Notes: generated by a model from the letters alone, not told the origin. A stretch of DNA of 64,000 nt from CAVSUZ01 sp963791885 (GCA_963791885.1 CAWBUL010000006.1:1922001-1986000), one strand, 5' to 3'. Numbered from the stretch's first letter, positions 28,855-37,697 are shown. Made by a program: numbers and translations.

Positions 28855-28905
28855 TGGCGGACCCGACACAATTCGAACGTGCGACCTTCGCCTTCGGAGG
28901 GCAAT
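28855..28905 (-). tRNA. 3' fragment of tRNA-Arg(CCG): integration site
   Basis: On the minus strand the sequence reads an anticodon stem-loop (TTGCC, loop CTCCGAA with anticodon CCG, GGCGA), a variable loop, a T arm (GCACG-TTCGAAT-TGTGT) and a 3' acceptor strand ending CGGGTCC-G-CCA. The D arm and 5' acceptor strand are missing. It sits between the amidase gene and a tyrosine integrase, the normal place for the duplicated tRNA 3' end left by an integrative element. The geometry predicts the element lies to the right and a complete tRNA-Arg gene at its far end. Confidence 0.85.
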
Positions 28906-29016
28906 CTATACCGATTGCCGGGTTTAGCCACGACTTGATGAATGCGAGAATTTCTACGGAAATGCTAGGCTTTCCCGTTGCGGGCCATTGCTTTGTATTG
29001 CTACCATTTGTGCCCA

Positions 29017-29057
29017 CCTGCTTGCTATGCGCTTGCTAGGTGGACTGAGCAAGCAGG
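29017..29057. repeat. inverted repeats upstream of integrase
   Basis: CCTGCTTGCT (29017-29026) and AGCAAGCAGG (29048-29057) are perfect inverted repeats; a further GCTTGCT lies at 29031-29037 and CCACCT/AGGTGG pairs around it. They lie directly in front of the integrase RBS and close to the tRNA fragment, so they may be integrase arm sites or an autoregulatory operator. Confidence 0.5.
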
Positions 29058-29070
29058 CGGGAGGAGCGAT

Positions 29071-30324
29071 ATGGCGGAGCGGGGGCGGATCGGTTTGCGC
29101 GAGGTGCGCGCCCTTGGACCAGGGCAGACCATCTGGGATTCTGACGTAACTGGGTTCCACGCACGCCGCCAGAAATCCGCGGCCGTCACTTACACGCTGT
29201 TTTACCGTACAAGCGAAGGCCGGCAGCGGTTTCAAAAAATTGGTCGCCATGGATCCCCTTGGACACCAGACACAGCTCGGGCAGAGGCACGCCGCATTTT
29301 GGGCGACAAGGAAAAGGGGATCGATCCTGCTGCCGAGGCCCGTTCAAGACGCAAGGCGGTAACGGTTACAGAACTCTGCGACCTTTATTGGGCTGATGCT
29401 GAGTCGGGGAGGCTGATGACGCGGCGGCGTGCGCCGAAGAAGACGAGCACTTTGCTGTCGGATAGGGGGCGGATCGAAAAGCACATCAAATTACTACTGG
29501 GCAGCATGAAGGTGGCGGCGGTCACTAGCGAGGATATTGAGAACTTTATGCAGGCCGTTGCCGAAGGAAAGACTGCGGCGCGGCACAAAACCGCACGGAA
29601 GCGTGGCCTGTCCAATGTGCGGGGCGGCGTCGGCACGGCAAGCCGGACAGTCGGCCTGCTTGGCGCAATCTTCACCTATGCGGTAAGGCACAAAATGCGG
29701 TCTGATAACCCTGTCCGAGGCATACAGCGGCCGGCCGATGGACGGCGCGAACGGCGGTTGAGCGATGACGATTATTCAGCACTCGGCGACGCCCTGCGGC
29801 GGGCTGAGATTGAGGGCGTGTGGCCGCCGGCTGTGGGTGCAGCGCGCTTCTTGGCACTGACGGGTTGGCGCAGCGGCGAGGTGCTGGCGCTGCGCTGGCA
29901 GGAAATCGACTTGACCCGCCGCACCGCTACGCTCGCTGACACCAAGACCGGCCGTAGCATGCGGCCACTTTCTCACGCCGCTTGCAAAATCGCGCAGGGC
30001 CTTGGACGACGCTCCAATACGGCCCTCGTCTTTCCGTCGACACGTGGCACTGGGACTATGGCTGGCTTCCGCAAGCTGTGGGACCGCATCGCCAAGCTCG
30101 GCAACCTGCCGACGGACGTGACCCCCCATGTGCTGCGGCACTCGTTCGCATCTCTCGCCGCGGACCTGGGCTATTCCGAGCCGACAATCGGCGCGCTGGT
30201 CGGGCACAAGGGCCAAACGGTCACCTCGCGCTACATTCACTCAGCTGATGCGGTATTGTTGGCAGCAGCCGATGCCATCGCAGGTTGCACGGCTCGGCTT
30301 ATGGGTGACACAGTTGACGGATAG
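29071..30324 (+). CDS. int: tyrosine recombinase (integrase)
   Basis: A 417-residue integrase of the P4 type. The N-terminal part (TIWDSDVTGFHARRQKSAAV, YTLFYRT) is a DUF4102-like arm-binding domain, followed by a SAM-like core-binding domain (VTVTELCDLYWADAESGRL) and the catalytic domain: Arg in ALTGWRSGEVLALRW, HxxR in PHVLRHSFASLAADLGYSE, His in GALVGHKG and the nucleophile Tyr in TSRYIHS. GGGAGGAG lies before ATG 29071. It should excise and insert the element at the tRNA-Arg fragment. Confidence 0.95.
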   Translation: MAERGRIGLREVRALGPGQTIWDSDVTGFHARRQKSAAVTYTLFYRTSEGRQRFQKIGRHGSPWTPDTARAEARRILGDKEKGIDPAAEARSRRKAVTVTELCDLYWADAESGRLMTRRRAPKKTSTLLSDRGRIEKHIKLLLGSMKVAAVTSEDIENFMQAVAEGKTAARHKTARKRGLSNVRGGVGTASRTVGLLGAIFTYAVRHKMRSDNPVRGIQRPADGRRERRLSDDDYSALGDALRRAEIEGVWPPAVGAARFLALTGWRSGEVLALRWQEIDLTRRTATLADTKTGRSMRPLSHAACKIAQGLGRRSNTALVFPSTRGTGTMAGFRKLWDRIAKLGNLPTDVTPHVLRHSFASLAADLGYSEPTIGALVGHKGQTVTSRYIHSADAVLLAAADAIAGCTARLMGDTVDG

Positions 30325-30356
30325 TCCGCCAACCAGGATCTGATACGGAGGCGAGC

Positions 30357-31106
30357 ATGTCAGCATACTGGAGTGTAGCGGAAGTCGTGTCGTGGATCGC
30401 CTACCGCAATCCACAACCGATCGGCAATTGGGGCAAATTCGCACCCTGGTCCTACGATTGGCCGCTGCAGCCGCCCGACAAACTGCTTGAGCCTCTGGAG
30501 GTAATGGCATCCGGTGTCACGCCGCAAGTGTCCGATTTTGCGGTCGCAGCTGCAGCCGCAATCCTTATGCGCGAGACTGAACGCACCGCGGCGGAGCTTG
30601 CGCAATCTCTGCGGACCGATCTCGCCAACTGCGAGGCGCACGCGACAATAATCAACACTGCCATGGCTGAAATGCAGCAAGCCGTCACAGAGCGGCGGCT
30701 CCCAGTCTATGCTGTTTTAGAAAGTCAGACGTATGCTACTCGACGCTTGGTTGATCCGGACCTCTTCATTCGCTTTCCGCTTTCAGTTCACCTGCACGGC
30801 CGCATCGCCCCTCGGCGACCGGGACTGCGATATCGAGGGCCTTGCTTCGAGAGTGCAGCATTCAAGCTGACCAAGGTGCACGTGGTGTGGCCACCCCCGC
30901 CTGTGGCAGCGCCGGGCGCTTATGAATGGCTACTCGCAGCAGCAACGAGGGATTTGGCCAAGGGCAAACCAGCTAAGCAGGCCGATATCGTGAAGCGATG
31001 CATAGCGGCCATCGGAGGCACGGTGAGAGAAACCGCGGCTGTACAACGAACCCTTCCGGAAAACCTCCGGTACTTTCCTGGCAAGGGGCGGCGAAAGCAA
31101 GGATAA
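30357..31106 (+). CDS. hypothetical protein of integrated element
   Basis: A 249-residue soluble protein starting MSAYWSVAEVVSWIAYRNPQ, 30 bases after the integrase with GGAGG before the ATG. No membrane spans or known motif. The N-terminus (WSVAEVVSWIAYRNP, then YDWPLQPP) and C-terminus (KGKPAKQADIVKRCIAAIGG, a possible DNA-contacting helix, then RTLPENLRYFPGKGRRKQG) recur in integrative elements of alphaproteobacteria in my experience, but the function is unknown. Confidence 0.65.
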   Translation: MSAYWSVAEVVSWIAYRNPQPIGNWGKFAPWSYDWPLQPPDKLLEPLEVMASGVTPQVSDFAVAAAAAILMRETERTAAELAQSLRTDLANCEAHATIINTAMAEMQQAVTERRLPVYAVLESQTYATRRLVDPDLFIRFPLSVHLHGRIAPRRPGLRYRGPCFESAAFKLTKVHVVWPPPPVAAPGAYEWLLAAATRDLAKGKPAKQADIVKRCIAAIGGTVRETAAVQRTLPENLRYFPGKGRRKQG

Positions 31107-31207
31107 TCCAACAGACGTTTCGTTTGATTTCGTCGGTTGTTTGATTTCGACTATCCCAAGCATATGTGCCCAATAGCTCGCCATCGCCAACTAAGGAGTG
31201 TCGAGCG

Positions 31208-31507
31208 ATGGCAGATCCCCTCAACCCCGACGATCGACTGACGCGTGACGCCGCCGCAAAGGCGTTGACTGAGGCTGGGTATCCGACGAGGACTACAACT
31301 CTGGCCACCAAGGTCAGCCGTGGTGGTGGGCCTACGTACCGACTTTACGCGGGTCGCGCGATCTACCTTTGGGCAGACCTGCTCGCATGGGCCGAGTCGC
31401 GTGTTACCGAGCCTCGCTGCAACAGTAGCGAAGTAGACCTTCACGCTCCAAGCAGCGAAGTTTCATCCAGCGGTCAGACCGCACCGTACTCGACCGATCA
31501 TGGATAA
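31208..31507 (+). CDS. AlpA/excisionase-like HTH protein
   Basis: A 99-residue protein. LTRDAAAKALTEAGYPTRTT followed by GGGPTYRLYAGRAIYLWADL is the MerR-like winged helix-turn-helix layout of AlpA/excisionase proteins encoded next to P4-type integrases. AAGGAG precedes the ATG at 31208. The tail is Ser/Thr-rich and disordered. Likely regulator of integrase or of the replication genes. Confidence 0.72.
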   Translation: MADPLNPDDRLTRDAAAKALTEAGYPTRTTTLATKVSRGGGPTYRLYAGRAIYLWADLLAWAESRVTEPRCNSSEVDLHAPSSEVSSSGQTAPYSTDHG

Positions 31508-31661
31508 CAAGTACGCCGTCGAGGTGCTAACCCCGACGGCGCGCCGGACACGATATGCGTGCCCCCGAAGAGCTGTCAGCCCCCGCCGACACAACGCGCA
31601 TTCTACTCCGGTTCGACGCGGTTTGCACCATCGATGGCATTCTTTTTGAAAGGAATGCTCG

Positions 31662-32084
31662 ATGACAAACAAAACCGACCCTTCCTCGAAACCAAACGGT
31701 GGACGACTGGATGCAAGTAGCGCGGCCATTGCACGAAGGATCAAGCGATTGCCGCCCGGTGAGCATGTCGTTGAGCTGCGAGCAAAGGCTGCTCCTGACC
31801 AGATGGTGCTTCGCATTGCAGCCTACTCAGCGGAATTACAGGCCGGCATGGTGCTCGATCTGGACAGGATCTTCGGCCCCCAGCCGGCGTCAACCGATGC
31901 TAGGGGCATGCGAGCATACACGTCTCAGGGTGCCTTGTGGCTGGGCGTGCTTGCAGCATGCGGTCTCCAGGATGCCGAGTTGCGGGACACTACACTCGCA
32001 GAGGTCGCGGAGAAAATCAGCAGCAAGCAGGTGGTCGTGGTCATCAATGACAGCGGCTACTGGAGTCGGGTGCGTCCGCTATGA
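31662..32084 (+). CDS. hypothetical protein of integrated element
   Basis: A 140-residue protein. The N-terminus is disordered (TNKTDPSSKPNGGRL), the centre is RIKRLPPGEHVVELRAKAAP and an alternating strand/helix region, and the C-terminus ends VVVVINDSGYWSRVRPL. No known motif. AAGGAAT precedes the ATG and its stop overlaps the start of the primase-like gene (ATGA), so it is co-translated with the replication genes. Confidence 0.65.
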   Translation: MTNKTDPSSKPNGGRLDASSAAIARRIKRLPPGEHVVELRAKAAPDQMVLRIAAYSAELQAGMVLDLDRIFGPQPASTDARGMRAYTSQGALWLGVLAACGLQDAELRDTTLAEVAEKISSKQVVVVINDSGYWSRVRPL

Positions 32085-33118
32085 GCGACGCCATCACCAT
32101 CGCCACCGCATCGGGCGGGATCGCCACCAAACGGTGCCGTCAAACATCCCTGGGGCCGGTCTTTGCCGATTACCCGTATGAAAAATGGTGGCAATTCCGC
32201 GAGGTATCGGTTCAGCCCAATGCCGAGAGCTGGGCGGATTTCCTTTCCGGCCGGGTGAACGACATCGCAAGCTGTTGCGTGTATGGCGAACCGTTAGATC
32301 CGGGCTGCGGGTTCCAGAGGCGACTTCTTCATCCCGCGGACGATATGCCCGCAACTCTGCGCGAGGTTGCACGCGCGTACCTTCTTGGCGACCTCGATAG
32401 CGTGCCAGCGCCGATGGGCCTGGACTTCCTCACCGATCCTGTTGCGGCAATCGGTGCAATTATAGACTACGTCGAAGAACTTCGATGCTGTGCATTCGCG
32501 GCAGCAATCTCATGCAGTGCAGGCTTCAAGCCTGGCATAAGGGCGAAGGTCATCATTCCGCTGAGCGAGCCTCTGCTGCCGTCTGCAATGCGGCGTTGGG
32601 CAAGGGCGGTCAACGCGCGCTTTGGCACGAAGTTACTGGATCCGGCGGTGCTTGCGCCCTGTCAACCCATCTACCTTGCAAGGCCGATCTTATACGGCGT
32701 CCCCGATCCATTCCCGCAGCGTGTATACCTGCGCCATGGTCGGGAGCCCGTCGCTATCGCGATACCGCCGGAGGCAACGGAGACTGCAGGGCTAGAGCGC
32801 GCTGCGGCTGGCGCCGGCGGCTGGCGCGTGCATCTCACACGGCTCGGCGCGTTGGGCTTCCACGATCCGTTGTTAGCAGCGGCTGGCGCCGTGGCACGTA
32901 GTTATTGTGGCGCTCCTGCTGAACCGATCGCGAGCGCGATCCACGGCGTCGTCCGCGAGTTGGTACTGTCCGCCGACACCGGAGGACGTGGTTCTCGGGA
33001 GATCGCCCGATACGCTAGCCGCCGTTTCTGGGACGATGCCATAGCTCACGCTGGACGGCGGGAGAACGACCGTCTGCACCGGATCGCAACCAGCGTCGCC
33101 GGAATCAGGAGAGCCTGA
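32081..33118 (+). CDS. primase-like replication protein
   Basis: A 345-residue protein between an HTH regulator and a DUF3987 ATPase. The segment SAGFKPGIRAKVIIPLSEPL followed by SAMRRWARAVNARFGT and DPAVLAPCQPIYLARPI resembles the core of archaeo-eukaryotic-type primases of mobile elements, where a strand ending in RxRVIxPLxxP precedes a helix and a substrate-contacting strand. I cannot point to the metal-binding DxD with confidence. Its gene overlaps both neighbours by one to four bases, forming a replication cassette. Confidence 0.5.
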   Translation: MSDAITIATASGGIATKRCRQTSLGPVFADYPYEKWWQFREVSVQPNAESWADFLSGRVNDIASCCVYGEPLDPGCGFQRRLLHPADDMPATLREVARAYLLGDLDSVPAPMGLDFLTDPVAAIGAIIDYVEELRCCAFAAAISCSAGFKPGIRAKVIIPLSEPLLPSAMRRWARAVNARFGTKLLDPAVLAPCQPIYLARPILYGVPDPFPQRVYLRHGREPVAIAIPPEATETAGLERAAAGAGGWRVHLTRLGALGFHDPLLAAAGAVARSYCGAPAEPIASAIHGVVRELVLSADTGGRGSREIARYASRRFWDDAIAHAGRRENDRLHRIATSVAGIRRA

Positions 33119-34791
33119 TGCCCCATACGGATGCAGCCTTCGACAAATTGTTCGACGAGCCGTCAATGGACTCATCGCCAGGACCGCTTGACCCCGGTTA
33201 CGATTGGCCAGCAGCCGAACCATTCAACGCCCTGAGGTCGGCAAAGCCGTTCCCGCTGTATGGGTTGCCACCCACGATCCAACTTGCCGTGACCGAAACT
33301 CAGTCACTAACCCAGGCGCCGATCGAGATGGTAGTCGCATCGGCCCTCTCCGCAGCCAGCCTTGCAGCACAGGGACACGCCGATGTCGCGCGGGACGCAG
33401 AATTGGTGGGGCCGATCGGCATTTACACCATCACCGTCGGAGCAAGTGGCGAGCGCAAATCGGCGATTGACGCGAAGCAGTGGCGTGGTTGTCGCGAGGC
33501 CTCGGACTTCATCCATGAACAGCGCCAGCAGGAAATCGCTGTCGCCGAAGCCAATAAGGCGATCTGGCAGGCAAGGTGCGAGGAGATCCAGCGGGAGCTA
33601 AACGCGGTAAGGAAAGGACAGAACCTTTCGCCGTCTTGGGTGGCAGCCTTTCACGCCGCACAGGCTCACATCCCAGGCACGCCGCCAGCCGGAGCACCCT
33701 CTCGAACCGTTGCGATCGCATTCTTGGAAGCGACACTGAGGGATCACTACAAGAACAAGCCGGCACTGCCGAAATCAGCGGACTTGCTGCACGCCGATGA
33801 CACTGCGGAAGCATTGGCCGATAGCTTGGCCGGCGGCTGGCCGGTCGCCGCACTCGCTGAGTCGGAGGGCGGTGTCGTCTTCGGAGGGATAGCGATGCAC
33901 AAGGAACATGTGATGCGGACCTTCGCGTCCTGGAACGTGCTCTGGGATGGCGGGCGTCTTACCCAGAAGCGGACCAGCGTCGAGACTAGGCGTGTTCGCG
34001 ACGTACGAATGACCATCAACCTTATGGTCCAGCCGAATATCCTGGAACGTGTCCTCAACGATAATGCGGGACTTATTCGCGACATAGGACTGCAGTCCCG
34101 ATTTCTGTTCTGCTATCCCGCCAGCACAATGGGGCGGCGGCAATATCAGCCGCCGGTGCAGACACCCCAGGCCATCATCGACTTCAACAACCGTTGCTAC
34201 AGCCTGCTGGTGAGTGTTCCTCTATCGCATCCGGTCACCTCGGCGGGGTCGCCTGATACGACACGGGTGAAGCCCCCGGTTCTGCCGTTGAGCCTAAAAG
34301 CGCATCAACTGTGGGTCGCTTACTATGACCGCATCGAGCGAGAGCTGGTGGGTCAGTTCGACGACGTGAAGGACGTGGCGTCCAAGGCCGCGGAGCAGGC
34401 CGCCCGGCTCGCAGCCATTTTCTGGGTCTTCGAGAACAATCGCGGGCCAGTCCCGGGTGACGAGATCGACGAACCTACGGCAATCTCTGCGACCCTGGTT
34501 GCAGCATGGTTCCTGCGGGAAACACAGCGGGTTCTGCAGGCGTTTAAGCGAAGTGAGGCGGAAAGGCGGGCCGAGGATTTGGTCGCCTGGCTCTTGGCCC
34601 GTGGTCAGCCATGGATCCTTGCAAGTGAGATTCTCCACAGTGGTCCGGTAGGAACACGCAAACGCGGCGATCGCGACTTGGCTTTGGGGGTGCTGCGCGA
34701 CCGAGGCCTGGCCGAAACCGGTAAGGACGCTGCAGGAAAACGGGTCGTGGTGCTGAACCCAGACCTTTTGGCGCCAGCTGCGGTGCCATGA
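33118..34791 (+). CDS. DUF3987 / YfjI-type ATPase of integrated element
   Basis: A 557-residue protein. FPLYGLPPTIQLAVTETQSL and PIEMVVASALSAASLAAQGH precede a P-loop-like YTITVGASGERKSAID, the hallmark of DUF3987/YfjI proteins. A helical spacer (about 140-215) is followed by AESEGGVVFGGIAMHKEHVM and RMTINLMVQPNILERVLND (Walker B-like/sensor region). The C-terminal winged helix (LLARGQPWILASEILHSGP) ends the protein. Such proteins are replicative helicase-like ATPases of satellites and integrative elements. It follows the primase-like gene with overlapping ends. Confidence 0.8.
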   Translation: MPHTDAAFDKLFDEPSMDSSPGPLDPGYDWPAAEPFNALRSAKPFPLYGLPPTIQLAVTETQSLTQAPIEMVVASALSAASLAAQGHADVARDAELVGPIGIYTITVGASGERKSAIDAKQWRGCREASDFIHEQRQQEIAVAEANKAIWQARCEEIQRELNAVRKGQNLSPSWVAAFHAAQAHIPGTPPAGAPSRTVAIAFLEATLRDHYKNKPALPKSADLLHADDTAEALADSLAGGWPVAALAESEGGVVFGGIAMHKEHVMRTFASWNVLWDGGRLTQKRTSVETRRVRDVRMTINLMVQPNILERVLNDNAGLIRDIGLQSRFLFCYPASTMGRRQYQPPVQTPQAIIDFNNRCYSLLVSVPLSHPVTSAGSPDTTRVKPPVLPLSLKAHQLWVAYYDRIERELVGQFDDVKDVASKAAEQAARLAAIFWVFENNRGPVPGDEIDEPTAISATLVAAWFLRETQRVLQAFKRSEAERRAEDLVAWLLARGQPWILASEILHSGPVGTRKRGDRDLALGVLRDRGLAETGKDAAGKRVVVLNPDLLAPAAVP

Positions 34792-34934
34792 AATCGCAGA
34801 AATCGCAGGGTCGCTGGATGGATTGGGCACGCGGCGGGGAAGAGGAAATAAACGATTATGATATTTAGAACATATCATGAACATATCTCTCTCTCTCGCC
34901 AAGCCGCCGCCAAACCATGCGATTTCTGCGATTT
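34791..34934. repeat. 17-bp inverted repeats around AT-rich core: candidate replication origin
   Basis: AAATCGCAGAAATCGCA at 34791-34807 is repeated perfectly inverted at 34918-34934; each arm is itself two copies of AATCGCAG/AAATCGCA. Between them lies a short AT-rich stretch (34845-34886) with the repeated motif GAACATATC/AACATATCA. This lies at the end of the replication cassette. I infer an origin or a replication-protein binding region. Confidence 0.55.
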
Positions 34935-35027
34935 TCCGGGCTCCCCTCGTTGAAATATCACGTGGTGACCCCTGTTCGGATCACCATTGCGGATCGTGTG
35001 ACGGCGCAGCGGCAAAGTTAGGAGCTG

Positions 35028-35228
35028 GTGAAGTTCCGCATGCCGTTCCCCTATCCCCTACCCTCCTCCGCACCCATCGAGATCCAGCAGATCGAAGAGG
35101 ACTTTGGCCCGGCACACTCATCAATGCCGCCGGATCGGGTTCTGCCCAGAATCTCCTCTACCGCCTGCCGGCAAGCGATGCTCCCGCCGCGACGCCGGCG
35201 TCGTGACGCGGATACCACGCTGACTTGA
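35028..35228 (+). CDS. possible small protein (GTG start)
   Basis: A 66-residue frame beginning at GTG with TAGGAG seven bases upstream: KFRMPFPYPLPSSAPIEIQQ then a basic C-terminus (PPRRRRRDAD). Pro-rich, no motif. It lies between the origin-like repeat and the next gene, with similar spacing. Weak support from the RBS only. Confidence 0.35.
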   Translation: MKFRMPFPYPLPSSAPIEIQQIEEDFGPAHSSMPPDRVLPRISSTACRQAMLPPRRRRRDADTTLT

Positions 35229-35253
35229 ACCTCCAACAAGGAGAGCGAGGCAG

Positions 35254-35658
35254 ATGCGCGATACCAAGCAAATCCCGATATACGATCCCCGCCATCCGGC
35301 TAATGCCAAGTGGCGAAATCAACGGACCTATCCGGTCCCCAAACAATTCGCGTTATTGCCATAACGAGACTACAGTGCAGACGACCTCTCGCTCGAAGAA
35401 TTGAAGATCGAGGTCGCATTCATCAACATGCACGTTAGGTGTTTCATGGTAAGCGAATTGAGTATGGGAGCCGAGCAATATTCCGGCTCAGTGTTCGCCC
35501 GCATTGACGATGGAGGTGACATCCTAACGCCTCCGGCTGAGGCTGCGGCACTGGCTTTCGTGGCTTTGAAAGCCGGTGACGAAGTGAATGCAAGGATCTG
35601 GGTGGACCTCTTCTGGCGCTTGTGCACTGCGGGTCCAGAGGCACGGTCCGTGACCTAA
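35254..35658 (+). pseudogene. small island gene interrupted by an in-frame TAA
   Basis: An ATG at 35254 with AAGGAG upstream opens a frame (MRDTKQIPIYDPRHPANAKW) that stops at TAA 35362-35364 after 36 codons. The very same frame continues for 98 more codons (DYSADDLSLEELKIEVAFIN, then ELSMGAEQYSGSVFARIDDG) to TGA/TAA at 35658. The joined protein of about 134 residues reads as one gene with a nonsense mutation; two separate small genes (the second from a TTG at 35401) remain possible. Function unknown. Confidence 0.55.
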
Positions 35659-35664
35659 TTGGTC

Positions 35665-36258
35665 TTACTCATCCTCGGGCTCGCCGTCGATCACGCTGAC
35701 CGGGGCCGAGGCCTGCACTGGCGTGGTGATCGAGACTGTCTCGCCAGTGGAGGCGAAGATGATGTTGATACTGAACTTCTGACCCGCAAGCGGCTGATCG
35801 ATGGCTCGTGCTGTGGCATACCCGCCGACGCCCGCAACCCTGGCGCCGACCTCGACACTGCGCAGCTGTTGCGCCGCCACCTGCGCCACCGCATTGGGTG
35901 ACGCGCTCTCCTCCGCCAGCACCGCCACGCGCTCCAGGCGATCTTCGATACGCTGGAGCTTCTCCGCCTGGGCCTTCAGGCCAAAGAACGCTTCGACGAA
36001 CTGGGCGGGCGTGGGAGCGTCTGAGGCGGCCGCTGCGGCGAGTTGCTGACGCTCCCGACGAGGCGCGTCTCCTTTGCCGGCGATTGCGAGCCGATGCTTT
36101 AGGGGCGTGATGACGTGGCGCTGGCGGTGCCGGGTGACGAGGGACTTGTCGACACCCAGTCGTCGGGCGACCTCACGGTCGGACAGGCCTTCACTGGCCC
36201 AAACGCCGGCCTGTTCGAACCAACCGGGATGGCTACAAATTCGGCACGGATTCGACAT
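35665..36258 (-). CDS. HTH DNA-binding protein with N-terminal Cys/His cluster
   Basis: A 197-residue protein. CRICSHPGWFEQAGVWASEG has a possible metal-binding CxxC-H; it is followed by a helix-turn-helix (LSDREVARRLGVDKSLVTRH) with a basic RQRHV end, a helical middle (ALAQKEKL-like, about 95-130) and a C-terminal beta segment (FSINIIFASTGETVSITTPV). The layout resembles small terminase-like or regulatory proteins of prophages and satellites. It is convergent with the rest of the element. Confidence 0.6.
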   Translation of the reverse strand: MSNPCRICSHPGWFEQAGVWASEGLSDREVARRLGVDKSLVTRHRQRHVITPLKHRLAIAGKGDAPRRERQQLAAAAASDAPTPAQFVEAFFGLKAQAEKLQRIEDRLERVAVLAEESASPNAVAQVAAQQLRSVEVGARVAGVGGYATARAIDQPLAGQKFSINIIFASTGETVSITTPVQASAPVSVIDGEPEDE

Positions 36259-36935
36259 GGTGCTGTTGGCTCACTTGGTAGGGTGGACTGGCTCAGTTGG
36301 TGGCTCATTTGACCCAGCTTTCGCAGGTGCCTCGATGCGATTCCTGCAATGCCGACTCACCGCCATGCCATGAATGCCGACGCCAGCCGGTCGGCAATCT
36401 GGAGGTGCTGATCACGCAAGGACGACCGGTTCCCATTCCGTGTTCCAAAGCCGGGATTCGTGGACTGATGTTAGCACAGACAGACCGGATTGCATCGACA
36501 CGCAGTCACTGTTCACGCGGTGCTAGCCACCCGATCATCCATTGCTGCTCAAAGTACCGCATGCGGTGGTTTGACGGAGACCTTCATGATATCGACGGAC
36601 GTGCCGGCCTTATCCCCGGCTAACCCCATGTCACACTACCGCTTACTGTGACATCCGCATCAGCCCATGCATGCACCATCTCCCTCGTCTTGCTGTAACG
36701 CTGGGTGATCCAACTTCGGCCGAACGCATAGCGGCACTGACCTGCCTGCGTTCCGGGGCGCTCGCTGATGCTGCCGGTTGAATCGTTCCATCGCATCGCC
36801 GGTCGATCACATTCGGTTGCTACCCTGTACAATGGGAGCATTGCGCTGTAGGTTCTTGCATTGTGAGGCATGCGAGATCGTAGCGCGTTCAGTCGAAGCA
36901 TCACTTCCGCATATAGGGTTGACGGGGATCTTGAA
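36259..36935. other. 677-base stretch without a supportable gene
   Basis: Short frames exist on both strands but none has an RBS, motif or convincing composition. The region separates the HTH gene from the divergent methyltransferase and probably holds both promoters. Short TGGCTCA/TTGGTGG-like repeats occur around 36260-36305. Confidence 0.5.
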
Positions 36936-37697
36936 ATGTCGCCGCACTTTCCGCCACCAGCCCGGCTCTACGCAAGCTGCGATCTGCCCCTTTGCACTTT
37001 GGGTCTGGCTGTCACAGCTAGATCTGTCCGCGCGCGATGCCTGGCGTGCGGTGAGCCATTCTATGCCATGCGCGATTCCGCGAAGACCTGCTCCGCCGCC
37101 TGTCGACAAAGTCTGTCGCGCACGCGTCGCGCCGCAACCCCGCCACTGCCGCCTGGACCGTTCGACCTCATCGTCGCCGATCCGCCTTGGCACTTCGTGA
37201 CGCACAGCGCAAAGGGCCAGAGACGTAGCCCCAGTCGCCATTATCAAACCATGAACCTCGATTGGATTTGCGGTTTGCCGATCGAGAATCTTGCTGCTGA
37301 AGATGCCGGGCTGGCGTTATGGGTCTATGGCCCGCTGCTGCCGCAGGCATTTGATGTGATGAACGGCTGGGGCTTCACCTACAAGAGCGATCTCTTCACG
37401 TGGGAGAAGGTCACCAGGACCGGCGATCCGGCGTTCGGCACCGGGTATTACACGCGTAAGAGCACCGAGCAGTTGCTATACGCGACGCGCGGGGACGGTC
37501 TCAAAACGATCGACCGCGGCGTTCCGCAATGCATCCGCGCCCCACGACAGGAGCACAGCCGCAAGCCGGACGAGGTCTTCGATGCCCTGGAGCGGCTGTT
37601 CGGCCCGGTGCGTCGCCTCGAGCTATTCGCTCGGACGCACCGGTTTGGCTGGGAAGCATGGGGGAACGAGATCGCACCAATGGAGAGCTCGGAATGA
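36936..37697 (+). CDS. MT-A70 family adenine-N6 DNA methyltransferase with zinc finger
   Basis: Residues about 35-60 contain CLACGEPFYAMRDSAKTCSA (CxxC...CxxxC), a small zinc finger. The methyltransferase core follows: FDLIVADPPWHF with the catalytic DPPW, SPSRHYQTMNLDWICGLPIE, ALWVYGPLLPQAFDVMNGWG, and the C-terminal RQEHSRKPDEVFDALERLFG and LELFARTHRFGWEAWGNE. This is an orphan MT-A70 enzyme of the phage type; it may protect the element's DNA. The start is uncertain; ATG 36936 has GGGGAT upstream and 36870 is another option. It overlaps the next small frame by ATGA. Confidence 0.88.
   Translation: MSPHFPPPARLYASCDLPLCTLGLAVTARSVRARCLACGEPFYAMRDSAKTCSAACRQSLSRTRRAATPPLPPGPFDLIVADPPWHFVTHSAKGQRRSPSRHYQTMNLDWICGLPIENLAAEDAGLALWVYGPLLPQAFDVMNGWGFTYKSDLFTWEKVTRTGDPAFGTGYYTRKSTEQLLYATRGDGLKTIDRGVPQCIRAPRQEHSRKPDEVFDALERLFGPVRRLELFARTHRFGWEAWGNEIAPMESSE

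Noticed and set aside
34877..35206. 109-residue frame across the origin-like repeat
   Set aside because: Cys/His-containing but random composition, no RBS, and it overlaps the inverted repeat and AT-rich core.
36297..36623. 108-residue Cys-rich frame upstream of the methyltransferase
   Set aside because: The cysteines are not arranged in a consistent metal-binding pattern and there is no RBS or coding-like composition.
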